From Mrakia gelida (Eukaryota; Basidiomycota; Tremellomycetes; Cystofilobasidiales; Mrakiaceae): a stretch of 64,000 nt of DNA. Shown here one piece after another: positions 20,621-31,848 of the stretch; position 1 is the stretch's first letter, and each line of letters starts with the position of its first letter. The notes beneath the pieces are model-generated. The model saw only the letters and a list, made by a program, of their open reading frames with translations. It had not been told where the DNA came from and ran no database searches. Both the position numbers and the translations under genes were made by a program. The stretch spans positions 558,001 to 622,000 of the forward strand of contig BRON01000002.1 of assembly GCA_024345305.1 (NCBI GenBank). The letters are read 5' to 3'.

Positions 20621-22777
20621 TCAGACCCACCTCCCTCTCACCACCCCGTCCACCCCCAGCCTTTTCACCAACAGCCCCACCGAGATCGGTCCCACCACAG
20701 TGCACAAAACGATCGCCCAGGTCGTCACCAAGAACGCGTCCTGACCTAGCAATCCAGCTTCCGAGTGAGCGAGTTGACTGATGAGAAGCCCGATTTCTCC
20801 CCTCGCGACAAGCGCGAAGCCGAGGAAGAGGGCTGGAGGGATATGGGAGTGGTTTGGGGATGGAGGAAGGGTGGGAGGAAGGGGTTGATGTGAGGAGGCG
20901 GTGGAGTTGGGTTGTTGTTCTTGAGGAGGAGGAGAGGGAGTCGACGACGAGGTGGATCCTTCGTTGTTGATGGGAGAGGGTGATCGACTCTCGCTGGCTT
21001 TGGCGTTGATTCGAGTGGTGGTGGTAGTAGGAGTGTTGACCTTGGAGGTCGAATTGTTGTTGTTGTCCGGAGGAGGAGGTTCGATGTTCCCGTCCTGCAT
21101 CTCGAGCCCTCGTTCAGCGATCAAAACCTGCAGTCGTTCCTCCGTTCGACGAGCTTGGACGTCTTCTCCCCATCCCCAGAGGAGGATCCAGATTCCGCAG
21201 ATGACTTTGGCGAAGACCATGAGGAGGGAGTAGACGAGACCTTGCCTGTTACAGGAGGAGAAGAGGAGGGAAGGAGGTTACTTCTCGTGCAAGACGAGGG
21301 ACGCGTCGAGGGAAGAAAGGGAACAGAACGATAGCGAAGACGGACGAACCAGATGATCTTCCCAGTCCAGAGACTGAGGAAAGGGATAGCCGTTCCTATC
21401 GAAGCGAAGAACACGGGCGAGAGGATGTACGTCTGCACGGGAACCACCTTCTCTTCGAACGCTCGCCTCATCGATCCGTCTTCTCCGTCCAACGAGGTAA
21501 CGATCAACCCTGCGACGTAGGCTCCGAGGAGCATCGACGATCCAATCACGTAGGCGATGGCGAGGCATCCGGAGAAGATTCCGACGACGAGGAAGAGGGA
21601 GAGGTGCTGGCCGTGGGTGTGGTGTCGAAGTCGGTGAGGAGGGAAGACGCGATGGAAGAGAGGGGAGAGAACGTAGGTGATGATGAGGGGAGTGAGGGCT
21701 GAGAAGAGGAGGGAGGTGACGAGAGGTCGTGTGATGGACCAGGGTGGGATGTCGGAGGAGTTGGAGGTGGATCCGAGGGTGCTGATCACGGAAGAGAGGA
21801 CGAAACCGATGCTTTATGAAGGAGGGAGGACGTTTGCGAGGAGGCGGTCAGCGACCGAACAGAGGATAAGCGGTGAAAACTAGAGCGGGAAGGAGCACTC
21901 ACACGTCGTCGAAAACAGCAGCTCCAGCGAGAATCGTCCCTAGGCGCGTCTTCTCCAACCCTCCAGCCTCCGCGACGCGCCGTTTCCCAACGGTTTCTCC
22001 TTCACCCGACTGCTCCTCCCCTGCACCTTCACCAGCTCCAACTCCCTTGGGAGAGCTACTCCCTCCTACAGCCTTGAGGACGACGAAGGTAGTACCCAAC
22101 GAGGTGCTTGAAAGACTCGATCCAGCGGCGAACGCTTCGAGCGGTCCAAACGAGGCGATGGGCATGAGAAGGAATGATAGGCCGATAGGAACGAAGATTC
22201 CTGTGAGAGCGACGAGGGTTGCGATGGGGAGAGAGCGGAGAAGAGTTTTGAGGGGTGTCGAGAGACCACCTGGGCGAGGAAGGAGGAGGAACGAAGGGTC
22301 AGTCAGAGGGAGGGAGGGGAGCCAAGGGAGAGGAAATTGAAGAAGGGCTCACCTTCGAAGACGATCAACAAAAGACCTAGGTATCCTAGAGAGAGGAAGG
22401 TCTGCTCCCATACTGGATCAAGAATGCCGGAAAGGGGTGTTCCGAAGATGATCCCCATGGCGATCTGAAGGAAGAGAAGCAAGAGAGAGAGGAAGGTGAG
22501 CTCGAGGAAAGGTCGTGCTCGCTTCATTCGAAGAAGAACTTGACTGACCTCCCCTAGAAGTCCAGCGAAGAGAAGCTTATCGGCTATCCACCTAGCGACG
22601 TTGGCGAGGTCTGGAGAAGGAGAGGGAGAGGAGGGGTTAGTCGTTAAAGAAGTGGAGAGAGAGGCAGAAGGGAGGAGGCCAAGGCGAGGGAGGAGAGAGA
22701 GAGGCGAGCTCACAGAGGAAGGATGAGAGAACGAGGACCTGAGTCAAGTTTGGCTCGTGGTAGGTGACATACGACAT
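20621..22777 (-). CDS. CPA2-family Na+(K+)/H+ antiporter
   Basis: Monovalent cation/proton exchanger of the KefB/Kha1 type (Na_H_exchanger fold), probably in an endomembrane or the plasma membrane. After splicing: MSYVTYHEPNLTQVLVLSSF, LYLANVARWIADKLLFAGLL, EIAMGIIFGTPLSGILDP, LGYLGLLLIVFEGGLSTPL, LPIATLVALTGIFVPIG, SSLSSTSLGTTFVVLKAVG, TRLGTILAGAAVFDDVIGFV (the transport-core Asp-Asp), FLVVGIFSGCLAIAYVIGSS, LLGAYVAGLIVTSLDGE, PVFFASIGTAIPFLSLWTG and a final LVARGEIGLLISQLAHSEAG. Two cytosolic-looking low-complexity insertions interrupt the transport core (around GVGAGEGAGEEQ and an ~80-residue Asn/Thr/Ser/Pro stretch before the last two helices). About seven exons, the last one long. The C-terminal regulatory domain of full KefB is missing, as usual in small fungal members. 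Confidence 0.88.
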
Positions 22778-22958
22778 GAAACGAGAAGAGCGTCTATTCG
22801 TTGGACATGAGCAAGATGTGGTCAGGGAGGAAGAGACGGACCTTTTCGAACGCTTCGAGGGAGGGAGGTCGAGGCGCGGCAGAGAGCGACGAGGGAAGGG
22901 AGAGCTCGCTTGGTTTCAGCTTCGAGCTCCCAACGACGACAACCATTCTCAAGCCAGG

Positions 22959-25175
22959 ATGGGTTTCTTCTCATCCAACAAAGGAGGAGGGACGCAAGTA
23001 GTGCATCAAGAAGAAGGAAATCATACGAAATCCCGATGGGTGAGTCTCCGCAAAGAGGGAGGATGCGTCGAGCTCATCGACCCGAACCAAGCTCACTCCT
23101 CCTCCCTCCCCTCCCTTCCTTCCTTCTCTAGTTCTCGTCAAAACCCAAACACTCTATTCCTCCTCCTTCCTTACCTATCAAACTACCACCCCCACCTCCT
23201 CCGCAACATAAACCTCTACCCACGCTCTCTCTCAAACCAGCCTCGACTCCGATTCATCACTCTTACCAAACTCGTCCCTCCGCACCTCTCGTTCCATCCC
23301 TTCCTCCTCCAGCAACTCGCTCAAACCATCCTCCACCCCTACTCGCTCAGGCCTCGTCTTCCAAGAAACCTCCGTCGTTGTTTTCGGAGCGAGAGTCAGC
23401 CTACCAAGGGAGCGCTTTCGCTTCAGGATCAAAGGGAGGAGGAGGAGGGCTCGCTCTCGGATTCGCAGACGACCAGAGGAGTACTACCAGCAGGACGAGA
23501 GGCAAGGCGAGGGAGGATGTAACAACGTGAGTATACCCGTACACTACTGTAGACGTGAGCCGAGGCTGACTGGATTCCGTCTCGTATCGCTGGTTCCTTC
23601 AGGTCAACACTCGCCAGTCGGCTCAACGAGCTCGCTCTCGCGAACGCAGATGGTCTGCTGGGAGACGACGAGTACCGAGTTCTCCGCCAAACTATGTTTG
23701 AGCAGGTTGCCAACGGTCAGACTGCTCCAACGGAGAGCAAGTACGGCCAAGTTCCGCGCGTAGAGACTCACGACGAACGGATGGGCGACCGAGGTGAGTC
23801 GTTTGTTTTTCTTCGTCACGGCTTCTTCTCTTCTGATCCGGGGCCTCCCATTCGGTACTGAAGCCCTGTAAGGGTCTCCCCAACCTGAGAACACATCTAC
23901 CCTTGACTCTGTCCTTGCTCTGTAGACAACTCTCGAACTCCAACACCTCGACACGCCAACGGACACACCTCCTCCTCTCGACCCTCCTCAACCCACTCCT
24001 CCTCCTCCTCTCGCTCGAAACTTTCGACCCTAGGCTCCTTCTTCCGCAAAAAACCCTCCCACCACAACCTCCACGACAGCCAACCTCGCTCCTCCTCCTC
24101 TCGACGCGAATCCTCCTCCCTCTTCTCGTCAAACTCCTCTTCAGCTCCAGGACGAGGAAGCATATCCAACGGCTCTCTCCTCCAGGTACCAAGCGATCGT
24201 AATCGAGACAGTCGCTTCGGAAGCACCAGCACGGTCAATCCCTCGATCAAGTCAGGTCGGACGTCGAGGACAGCGCTTACGGACGCGACGTTCGAAGGGA
24301 GTCGACCGAGCTCGCTCTTCTCTATGAACTCGAAGGCTTCGACATCAGCACCACCGTCAGCTTTCCATTTACGAGCGTTACACTCTACCTCAGGATCCTT
24401 GGACGCTGGAGGAGAAGCCCTCCCCGGAGCAGAAGCCACGCCCGCGGAAGTGAGAGCTGAGATCGCGTCGGTGGAAGCTGAGGGTCGGCGGCTGGTCGCC
24501 GCGTTCGACGGGCTGGAGGAGGCTGCGTTCAGGGATGCCGAGGGAGGGTTCGGTGCTGGGGATGCGGGTCGAGGCGGAGGAGGAGGGGACGATTGGACGG
24601 TCGTTTCGAATCCCTTGCCACTTTCCCTTCACCACAAACCTCAATCCACTCCTCTCAAACCAGCACTCAAGAACCCCGCATCTGCTTCCTCGGCTGGCCG
24701 ACGGACCTCCATAGCATCCTCCTCCTTCTCCACCCCCTCCCACTCCCACTCCAGCTCCATCGCCTCGCCATCGTCCTTCCTGCTCAACTCCTCGACTCCC
24801 TCTCCTCCCTCAACCCTCTCTCGGAAACTCTCCCGCATCAACCCTTCCACCTCGTCCACTTCCAACACGAGCACCAACCCTTCCTCATTTTCTCCCCCTA
24901 CTTCCAAACCAGGAACCTCCCTCCTCAGTCGGTCCACGTCCTCAGCAACGACAACTCGCGGATCAGCAGGACGCGCCTCTGTCGATCGAGCCGCTCCCTC
25001 AGCTCTGCCTCGGACGACGACAGCAGCGGACGACCCAGAGGCGGCAGCGCTGGAAGCGACGGTGCTGGATCTGAGGAGGAGGAAGAAGGATACGGAGGAG
25101 AGGTATGCGAGGAGGTTGGAGTTCTTGAAGGGCAAGTTGAGGGCGGCGGAGTTGAAGGAGAGGGCGATGAGATGA
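22959..25175 (+). CDS. Uncharacterised Ser-rich protein with C-terminal coiled coil
   Basis: Not recognised. Begins MGFFSSNKGGGTQVVHQEEG, a Gly2-Phe-Phe start that could suit N-myristoylation (inference only). It continues through Pro/Ser-rich sequence to one conserved-looking helical block, LASRLNELALANADGLLGDD and EYRVLRQTMFEQVANG. After a further intron comes a very large exon of Ser/Arg-rich disorder, with SKLSTLGSFFRKKPSHHNL. Near residue 400 is a helix AEVRAEIASVEAEGRRLVAA with FDGLEEAAF, and the end is a strong coiled coil EAAALEATVLDLRRRKKDTE through LKGKLRAAELKERAMR. About 620 residues in four exons. The two helical blocks joined by disorder suggest an adaptor protein. Divergent from the antiporter with only 181 bp between starts. 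Confidence 0.7.
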
Positions 25176-25497
25176 GGGATGGGAGAGGTTGGGCTGGTTC
25201 TCGGCCGCTTCGAGCGTAGCGTGGAAGACTCGTTATTTTCCTTCTTTCCTCTTGGATTTGTTCTTTTTGGATTCGCTTGATCCGGTTTCGGTTCGCCTTC
25301 GTTCTCTCTCACTTTCGTCTTCTTGTTTCGCGGTTTCGCTATCGTTCTACTACCTCCTTCATGTTCGTTCTTCCGCTCGCATCGGTATACACCCTACTTA
25401 CTAATACCATTATTTGACCCTACGTTATGTTCAATCTGAACGAAGCGAAGCGCTCACGAACGAACGAAGACACCGCAACAGTTCGACGCGTCGATCC
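25176..25497. other. Convergent intergenic spacer
   Basis: 322 bp between stops; T-rich on the left, with a GACGCGTC palindrome at 25485 in the 3' flank of the minus-strand gene. No gene seen. Confidence 0.4.
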
Positions 25498-28471
25498 TCA
25501 AAGCAACTCCCACCCACCCTCTTCCGACCCAGTCTTCTTGTCCTTCTCACTCCCCTGACCTTCAACCCTCCTCAGTCTTCGACCATCCCATTCCCTGCCC
25601 CACTCTTCGTTCCCTCCCCCGCTGGAGCTGACCGACCTGCGTCGATGATCCCGCCCGAGCTCGGGAGGTCGAGAACCGCTCCTCCTCACAGTCGGTGTGT
25701 GTGGTTGGTCCTGGGTTGTCTTTGACGGTGATTCGAACGAGCTGGGAGCTTGAGAGCGACCTTGAGTGGACGAGGATCGACTTGGACGAGTCCGTGACGG
25801 ATCGACTTCGTTCGAACGCGCCGTCGACGGGGAGCGGGAGGGACGCTGTTGTTGCTGTTGGGTTTCGTTGGACGGCGAGGTGGATCTCGAGTTGGATTGG
25901 GAGGGCGATCGAGAGTTGTGGTATGAAGAGGAAGGAGTGGGTTGTGCAGGGGAGTGAGCGCACGCGCTGGGGGGAGCTGCTCGAGTGGGTCTCGTTGGTG
26001 TCGAGGGAGCGGGAGAGGGAGGGGTGTTTGCTGGCGAGAGGGAGATGGAGCGCGGGATGGGACGTGAGGATGACATCCGACGAAGGTTTGGGGGTGTTGG
26101 TTTGGAGGGGAAGGGGGAGAGGGACGGTGAAGGGAGAGAAGAGGAGGAGAGGGCGAGGGAGGACATCGAGCGAGAGATGTTGGGGGCAGCGGGGGTCAAG
26201 CGTTGAGGAGGAGTTGAGTAGCGTGGGGGTGGAGGGACTGTGGATGGATCGAGGAGGGTTTGAAAGGCGACTCTGTTGAACAGGAGGAGTAGCAAAAAGA
26301 TCAGCGAGACAGGAAGAAGGACGGACGAAGCGGACGCGACGAAAGCTCACAAAGTGTAAAACGCGTCGTTTCCCGTGTTGCCGAACTCGCTGAAGACTGG
26401 AACTTTGAGCATCGAGAGGGTTTGTTGGAGTGAGAGTTGATCTCGAGCATCTCGACCTGAAGAAGAGCTGCTGTTTTGGTGACGAGGAAGGGAGCGGTAG
26501 ATGTTTCGTTCGAGCATCGCGACGTCGATGACGAGAACGTTGGAAGCTGGAAGAAGGAAGGGATGCGTCAGAACAAGTTGGTGAGTATCGAAGACACCCA
26601 GGGCTCACGAAGGACCAGGGATCTCCGAAGCTCGTGAAATCGGAAGAGAGTTTCCTCGATGTTGTGCTGTCGAAGCGAAAAGAAGGACAGAGCGTCAGTT
26701 CACGACGCGAGAAAGAGCTCAGAGATATGATACGCACCCCAACTAAGACGAGCGAGTTCGGTTCTCGATCCGAATCAGGGCTGGCGAGGGAAGCGACGAC
26801 GGAAGAGAGGTACTGAAGGGGAAGAAAGGAAGCTCGTCAATTCGATCATCGAGAGTCGCGAGCTGCAGGATAGCGAGCTCACCTTCACTAGGCCATCTCC
26901 ATCTGAGACGTAGGATGCTCCAAGAGCGTAGAAAGCTGATTTGTTTGGGCGAGTAGAGTTCATCGACTAAGAGGAAAGGAGACGCGAAAGAGCGTCAGGT
27001 CGATCGAAGATCTCGACGCGCGTCGAGAAGCAGGAAGGATCAAGGTCAAGATATCCAGAACGCACTGTGGTGTTGTGAGGAGACACGATGAGGTGGGATC
27101 GGCGGTAGTTGTCCTCGGGAACGGCTGACGCAAAGGAGAACGAGGTTCAGGAAGACGAGACGTGTCGGTCAGTTCTCGTCGATTCAGAAGAAGAAAGGAC
27201 AGAGAGGCGTCCGGACTTACGAGGCCATCGACCAGCATTATCTAACTGAGTAGACCGCATGCTAGTTGTTCCGACCTGAACGAGAACGACGACGAGGCAA
27301 GGCACAAGGAGAAATGCGATCAGTTCACGACGGAACGAAAGCGAGAGCCCGAGGATCGCAGAGAGCGGCTCACCTCAAGCAAGATAGTAGGATTCTTCTC
27401 CCACCAGTCGAAGTTGACGCAGAGCTACTTCCGAGGAGCACAAGAAAAGCATAAGAGATCAGCTCGACGTCTCTCGTTCCCTCGCATCTTTCATGCCCTC
27501 TCCCATCTGCTTTCCTTACGAGCACTGCGTTCTTTGACCCCTCTCGCTCTCTACATAGGTGAGTAGAGGTACCAAGTACTCACGAAGTTGCTCTCCCGAC
27601 CCTCCCAGACCTTCCTGGCGCTCCTCTCGTCCCCTCTCCTCAGCCTCTCCTTGAGAGCCTCCAGTTCGACGACGGGGAGCGTTGAGTGCAGCTTCTTGTA
27701 CTCGGCGTAGGACGAGATGATTCGAAGAGGGGTCGTGAAGTGAGCCGAGGGGATGATGGGGAGCTGGAGAGGGTGAGGAAGTAGGGGATGAGCGTGAGCG
27801 AGAGAGAGCGACGCGAGGGAGAGAACGGAAGGCGCACGGCGTTGGGAAGTTTGGGCAGCGATTCGTTGAACCTGAGGAGACGAGAAGAATATAGGTCAGA
27901 AGCCGAACTAGAGGAATAGAGATACGAGGAGTTGCCTACTTGATCTTGACCATCCTGTGAGGGGCAAAGAGGAAAGGAAGGATGAGAGACGTCGGTAGTG
28001 AGCTTGATCGCGAGTAGCCCTTAAAGGTAGGAACGCAAAGCTCACTTTGCGAACGCTCCTACACTCTTCTCCTTAATCACTATGTGAGCCTTCCCAGTCC
28101 TTCCATCTACCACGACTGCCGGCGCACCCGAACGAAAGCAAAAGCAGGAACGAAGGTGAGCTCGAACTTCCCTCCCTCTCCTCCCCTCACGACCGGTCTC
28201 CTCTCGCGAGCTCACCCATAGTCGCCCACCCGAAGCTCAAGAACGAATCGAACGAGCAGAAGAGTGGCCCCCAGCTCCTCTCGTACCAAGGGACTTCCTT
28301 CTTCTCGTAATGGACGATGAAGGAAGAGAAACAGCCGTGCAGGTCGAGCTCGAAACCGTCTGAGGAGGTCTGGAATGGAGGCTGTACGAGGCGAAGAGAA
28401 GAAGCAGGGTCAGCTTTGCAAAGCTAGGAAGAAAAAGAAGGAGATAGGCTCACTGTTGATATGCTCGCCAT
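25498..28471 (-). CDS. Gfd2/YDR514C-like protein, DEDDh exonuclease fold
   Basis: Fungal family with an RNase H-like DEDDh fold; Gfd2 was found as a genetic partner of the mRNA-export factor Dbp5. Assembled from about a dozen exons, some tiny (one ~15 nt reading MVKIK): LPIIPSAHFTTPLRIISSYA, KVWEGRESNF, LCVNFDWWEKNPTILLEVG, NYRRSHLIVSPHNTT, LSSVVASLASPDSDREPNSL, LVLVGHNIEETLFRFHELR, NVLVIDVAMLERNIYRSLP, SLQQTLSMLKVPVFSEFGN and TGNDAFYTLVAFQTLLDP. The order (strand with acidic pair, GH-x-x-x-x-x-L, leucine-rich helix, GNDAxYTL) is that of the family. The first motif reads NFD where DxE would be expected, and the second GHN rather than GHD, so catalysis is doubtful. A Ser-rich ~230-residue tail follows. 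Start chosen at MASISTPPFQTSSDGFELDL. Confidence 0.75.
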
Positions 28472-28953
28472 GAAGGATCAAAGATGTGGTTGGAGGAAAA
28501 GCCAGAACGTGAAAGAGAGGAGGTCGTCGAGGCGGGTTGCTCCTGTCTGCGTTTCGACGACGACGACGACCGACGTGATGACGATCGGAAGTAGGATTTG
28601 GAAGGGATGAAGGTTCATCTATAGCAGGCCGAATCGCCTAGGAAAGAGGCCTGAAGATTTGATCTGCGAAAGAGGGAGCTGGGTAGAAGAAAGACAAGAA
28701 GCGAGGAGGGAAGTCAGCCCTTCGCTTCCCTCGTCACTATCTCCTCAAATATTCCAAAACTCACAACGGTAACTCCTCAACGACCTCTTATCCACTTCTA
28801 CGAATCCGAGGTCATGATGGTCGAAAGTCAACTCAGTTTCTCCCAGCAAGCTCTTCGCTCGAAAACTGCCCTCGAAAACGTCGCTTGGACGAGTTCATCT
28901 CACCTTCGCTCGCTCCGTTCTGCAAACCACGACTCTCCCCCCTTCCCTTCTCC
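28472..28953. promoter_or_regulatory. Divergent promoter Gfd2-like / ATP3
   Basis: 482 bp between opposite starts. On the minus strand it carries a 46-codon upstream ORF (28478-28618) whose stop lies 6 nt before the Gfd2-like start codon. No RNA gene recognised. Confidence 0.5.
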
Positions 28954-31121
28954 ATGTCTTTCTCTACTCGAACTCTCCGCCCTGTTGCGAGGTCGCTGGC
29001 CCAGGCTGGGTCCGCGCCCGTGCAGGTTAGGAACATGGCCACCCTTCGAGAGATTGAGATGAGGTTAGTGCACGCTTTTCCTTCCCTTCCGACCTCGCCC
29101 TTCCCCTTGACCTTCCTTCTCAAGAGCTCCCTTTGCTGACTCCTTTTGAACCTTTGCGATGTTCTCGTATACAGGTTGAAGTCTGTCAAGAACATTGAGA
29201 AAATCACCAACGTGAGTCTAGCGTTCAGAAGGAGGAGGGATTGAGGCAGGAGAGAGCTGGGAAGACCGGATTGGAGGAGGAGGTCGGGGAGAGCAGCGAA
29301 CGAGCCGATTAGAGCTCGAGTCCTCGGGGGGAAGTCGCTGCTATACCTCAGAAGAGGGCACTGGAGCTCTGGTAGAGGTGGTCCAGATGTATAGCAGCTC
29401 GCTTTGGTGGGATAGAGGTCGTCGAAGGCGGACGTACTCGGAGCGTCGTCCGAATCAGCTCCCCATCCCATCAATCTCCTCTCAACATCCTGCTGATTCC
29501 TTTCCTTCTTTTGTTTCCATGTTCTCCAGTCCATGAAGGTTATCGCCTCTACTCGTCTTGCTAAGGCTCAGCGAGCTATGCAGACCGCTAAGCAGTACGG
29601 TGCCGCCAACACTGGTTCGTCCTCCCCCTGCTCCTTCCCTTCCTCAACCTCACCTCGAACCTCTCGTTTCCCTCGTCCTTCCTCCCTCCCATCTCTCCCA
29701 CTCCCTCGACAATCCTCTCCATCACCATCTCATCATGTTATATCACCAACCTAACTCTCCACCAACCTCTACTCTCGTCCCTCCTCACCTCTAACAGAGC
29801 TCTTCAAGAACTCCGAGGCCAAGTCCGCTGGAGGAAAGACCCTCGTCGTTGCCATCACCTCCGACTCCGGTCTCTGTGGAGGTATTCACTCGTCCATCTC
29901 CAAGGCCACCAAGGCTGCCGTCAAGGCCGACCCCGAGATCAAGCTCGCCGTCATCGGAGAGCGAGCGAAGGCTCAGATCTCGCGAGCCGTCCCCGACGCC
30001 ATGGAGCTCTCCTTCTCCGCCATTGGAAAGGATATCCCTTCGTTCGCTGCTGCTTCCCAGGTCGCCGATGAGATCCTCAGCTCAGGTATCGAGTTCGATG
30101 AGGTGAGTTCACGACTTTTGAGGCGCAGAGAGGGGGTGGGAGGAGGGGAGGGAAGGAGGAAGGAAGGAGAGAGCTCACACGAACGTTGAAGCTGACTCTC
30201 TTTGCTTTCCCTCGTCTCCCTCGTCCTGTTGTGCTCGAATCAATCCAGATCCACATCGTTTACAACAAGTTCGTTTCCGCTATCGCCTACGAGGCCACCA
30301 CTACCGTTCTCTTCTCCGAAAAGGCTCTCCGGGAGGGAGGTACGTTCACACCTCTTCTTCCTTCCTTCCCTTGCCCTTCCCTTCCTCAACTCGACGTTTT
30401 CCCCCTCGCCCATCATCCCTCAACCTCGTTTGGACCTCGGTTCTGACTTCTCTTCGTCCTACACTCCGTTTCTTTCCCCGTTTCAGCTGGATTCACCAAG
30501 TACGAGATGGAGGAGGACGTCACCAAGGACCTCGTCGAGTTCGCCCTTGCCAACGCCATCTTCGCCGCTCTCGTCGAGGGACACGCTGCTGAGATTTCTG
30601 CCCGACGAACTGCTATGGAGAACGCCTCGAAGGTCCGTATCACTTCCCGTCGCGGGGGTTGAGGAGAGATGGGAAGCGAGCATGAGCTGACTTGACGGGT
30701 TCGGTTCTTCGCTCGTTCAAACAGAACGCTAGGGAGATGATGGGATCTCTGCAGATGAAGTACAACAGAGGACGACAGGCTGTTATTACCAACGAGCTGT
30801 ACGTATCTCTGATCCTCTTTTGTGTCTCGAGGTGTCGACGGACGAGAGCGAGAGTCCAAAGCTGACCTCTCCCTTGCCTTCATCTCTTTCCTCTCACAGT
30901 ATCGATGTACGTCCCTTCTTCGACGTGTATGCTCACCAGTGGCTCAAAACTATCACTGACATACTTCTACTCCGACTCGAACTCGTTCTGGACTTGTCTT
31001 CGATCAGATGTACGTCTCGCGCTTCCCCTCCTCCTCCCCTCCCCTCCCCTTCGTCGAGACCGATCCTAACTACTTTCCTATTGCTTTCTATTCCGCTACC
31101 AGCATCACTGGTGCATCGTGA
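28954..31121 (+). CDS. ATP3: Mitochondrial ATP synthase gamma subunit
   Basis: Central rotor shaft of the F1 sector in the mitochondrial matrix. Begins with a presequence MSFSTRTLRPVARSLAQAG, then MATLREIEMRLKSVKNIEKI, SMKVIASTRLAKAQRAMQTA, KSAGGKTLVVAITSDSGLCG, ILSSGIEFDEIHIVYNKFVS, VEFALANAIFAALVEGHAAE and the conserved C-terminal helix ISARRTAMENASKNAREMMG with QMKYNRGRQAVITNELIDII. About 295 residues, standard length. The last residues, TNELIDIITGAS, can only be read if exons of 7 nt (30900-30906) and 2 nt (31008-31009) are used; see findings. The intron at 29212-29529 is 318 nt, three times the local norm, and contains a hairpin. The remaining gene structure is ordinary. Confidence 0.95.
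29337..29398 (+). other. Intronic hairpin in ATP3
   Basis: A perfect 10-bp inverted repeat (GCTGCTATAC at 29337 and its complement ending at 29398) encloses 42 nt, in which CTGGA and TCCAG can pair further. It lies in the oversized ATP3 intron. It could be part of an intron-hosted small RNA or a splice-site-bridging structure; I see no clear C/D or H/ACA boxes. Confidence 0.5.
31008..31009 (+). other. ATP3: 2-nt exon of ATP3
   Basis: The dinucleotide AT, preceded by CAG and followed by GTACGT, lies between two introns of 101 nt (30907-31007, branch ACTGAC) and 93 nt (31010-31102, branch CCTAAC). Including it gives Asp-Ile-Ile-Thr-Gly-Ala-Ser-stop, the conserved gamma C-terminus; omitting it shifts the frame. 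Confidence 0.7.
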
Positions 31122-31848
31122 GGCCTTGTCTTTTGGCGCAAAATGGGTCTCTACGGTCTTTGAAGATCGAGAGACCGAGGAAAACCTCAGGCTGACCTTC
31201 GTTCTCGACTTCGTCCCTTTTATTCCTCGCCTCCAGTGCCCTCTAAATATCCAAAACCTCGGACTACTGGGAGGATTGCTACTTTGGAGTGCGGGGTCGG
31301 GTCTCGGTGGATATATACTTGGAGAAGGGGGAGGAGGAGGCGTGACGACGGTCGACGCGGGAGGTTGGACGCGCGATGCGATTTCTCATTCGGTTAATAC
31401 TCTTCGACTGGTCGGGAAAGATTCGCGCTGGGCTCTGGGCTCTGTCTGAGTTTGGTATGGTGGCAGAGAGCGAGCCGAAGAGCGGGAGAGACGAGAGCGA
31501 GAGTCGACTTCGACGCGACCGCTGCTTGCGAGTCCGAGTCGCCCCTTCTTCAGTTCTCGTCACGCTACCGGCTAGACTTCGATCAGACGCATAATAGTAA
31601 GTAGACCGCGGTATATTCTACTCTACGAGACGTATCAGAAAGCCCCGCGACCCTGAATCTTGCTGTCAACGCCGCGTCGAGAAAGGAGGGACAAACAAGA
31701 GCAAATGAGTGACCGCTCTTCGTTTGCAGGTGTCGAAGCAGAGCTGGCGTACCTCAGTTCCTCATTCAGCCGTCAGTTTGAAGATAGGCCTAAACTCCTG
31801 ATCCATCATCTCCAAAGCTTCCTCGACCTCCAACCAATGTTCCTGCGA
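31122..31848. other. Convergent intergenic region
   Basis: 727 bp between the ATP3 and F-box stops, with 3'-UTR-like sequence on both sides. Small frames are present but none has a motif. No RNA gene recognised. Confidence 0.4.

Noticed and set aside
28833..29534. 233-codon minus-strand frame across the start of ATP3
   Set aside because: It is antisense to well-supported ATP3 exons and to the long intron; it has no domain and a composition expected from GC-rich antisense frames.
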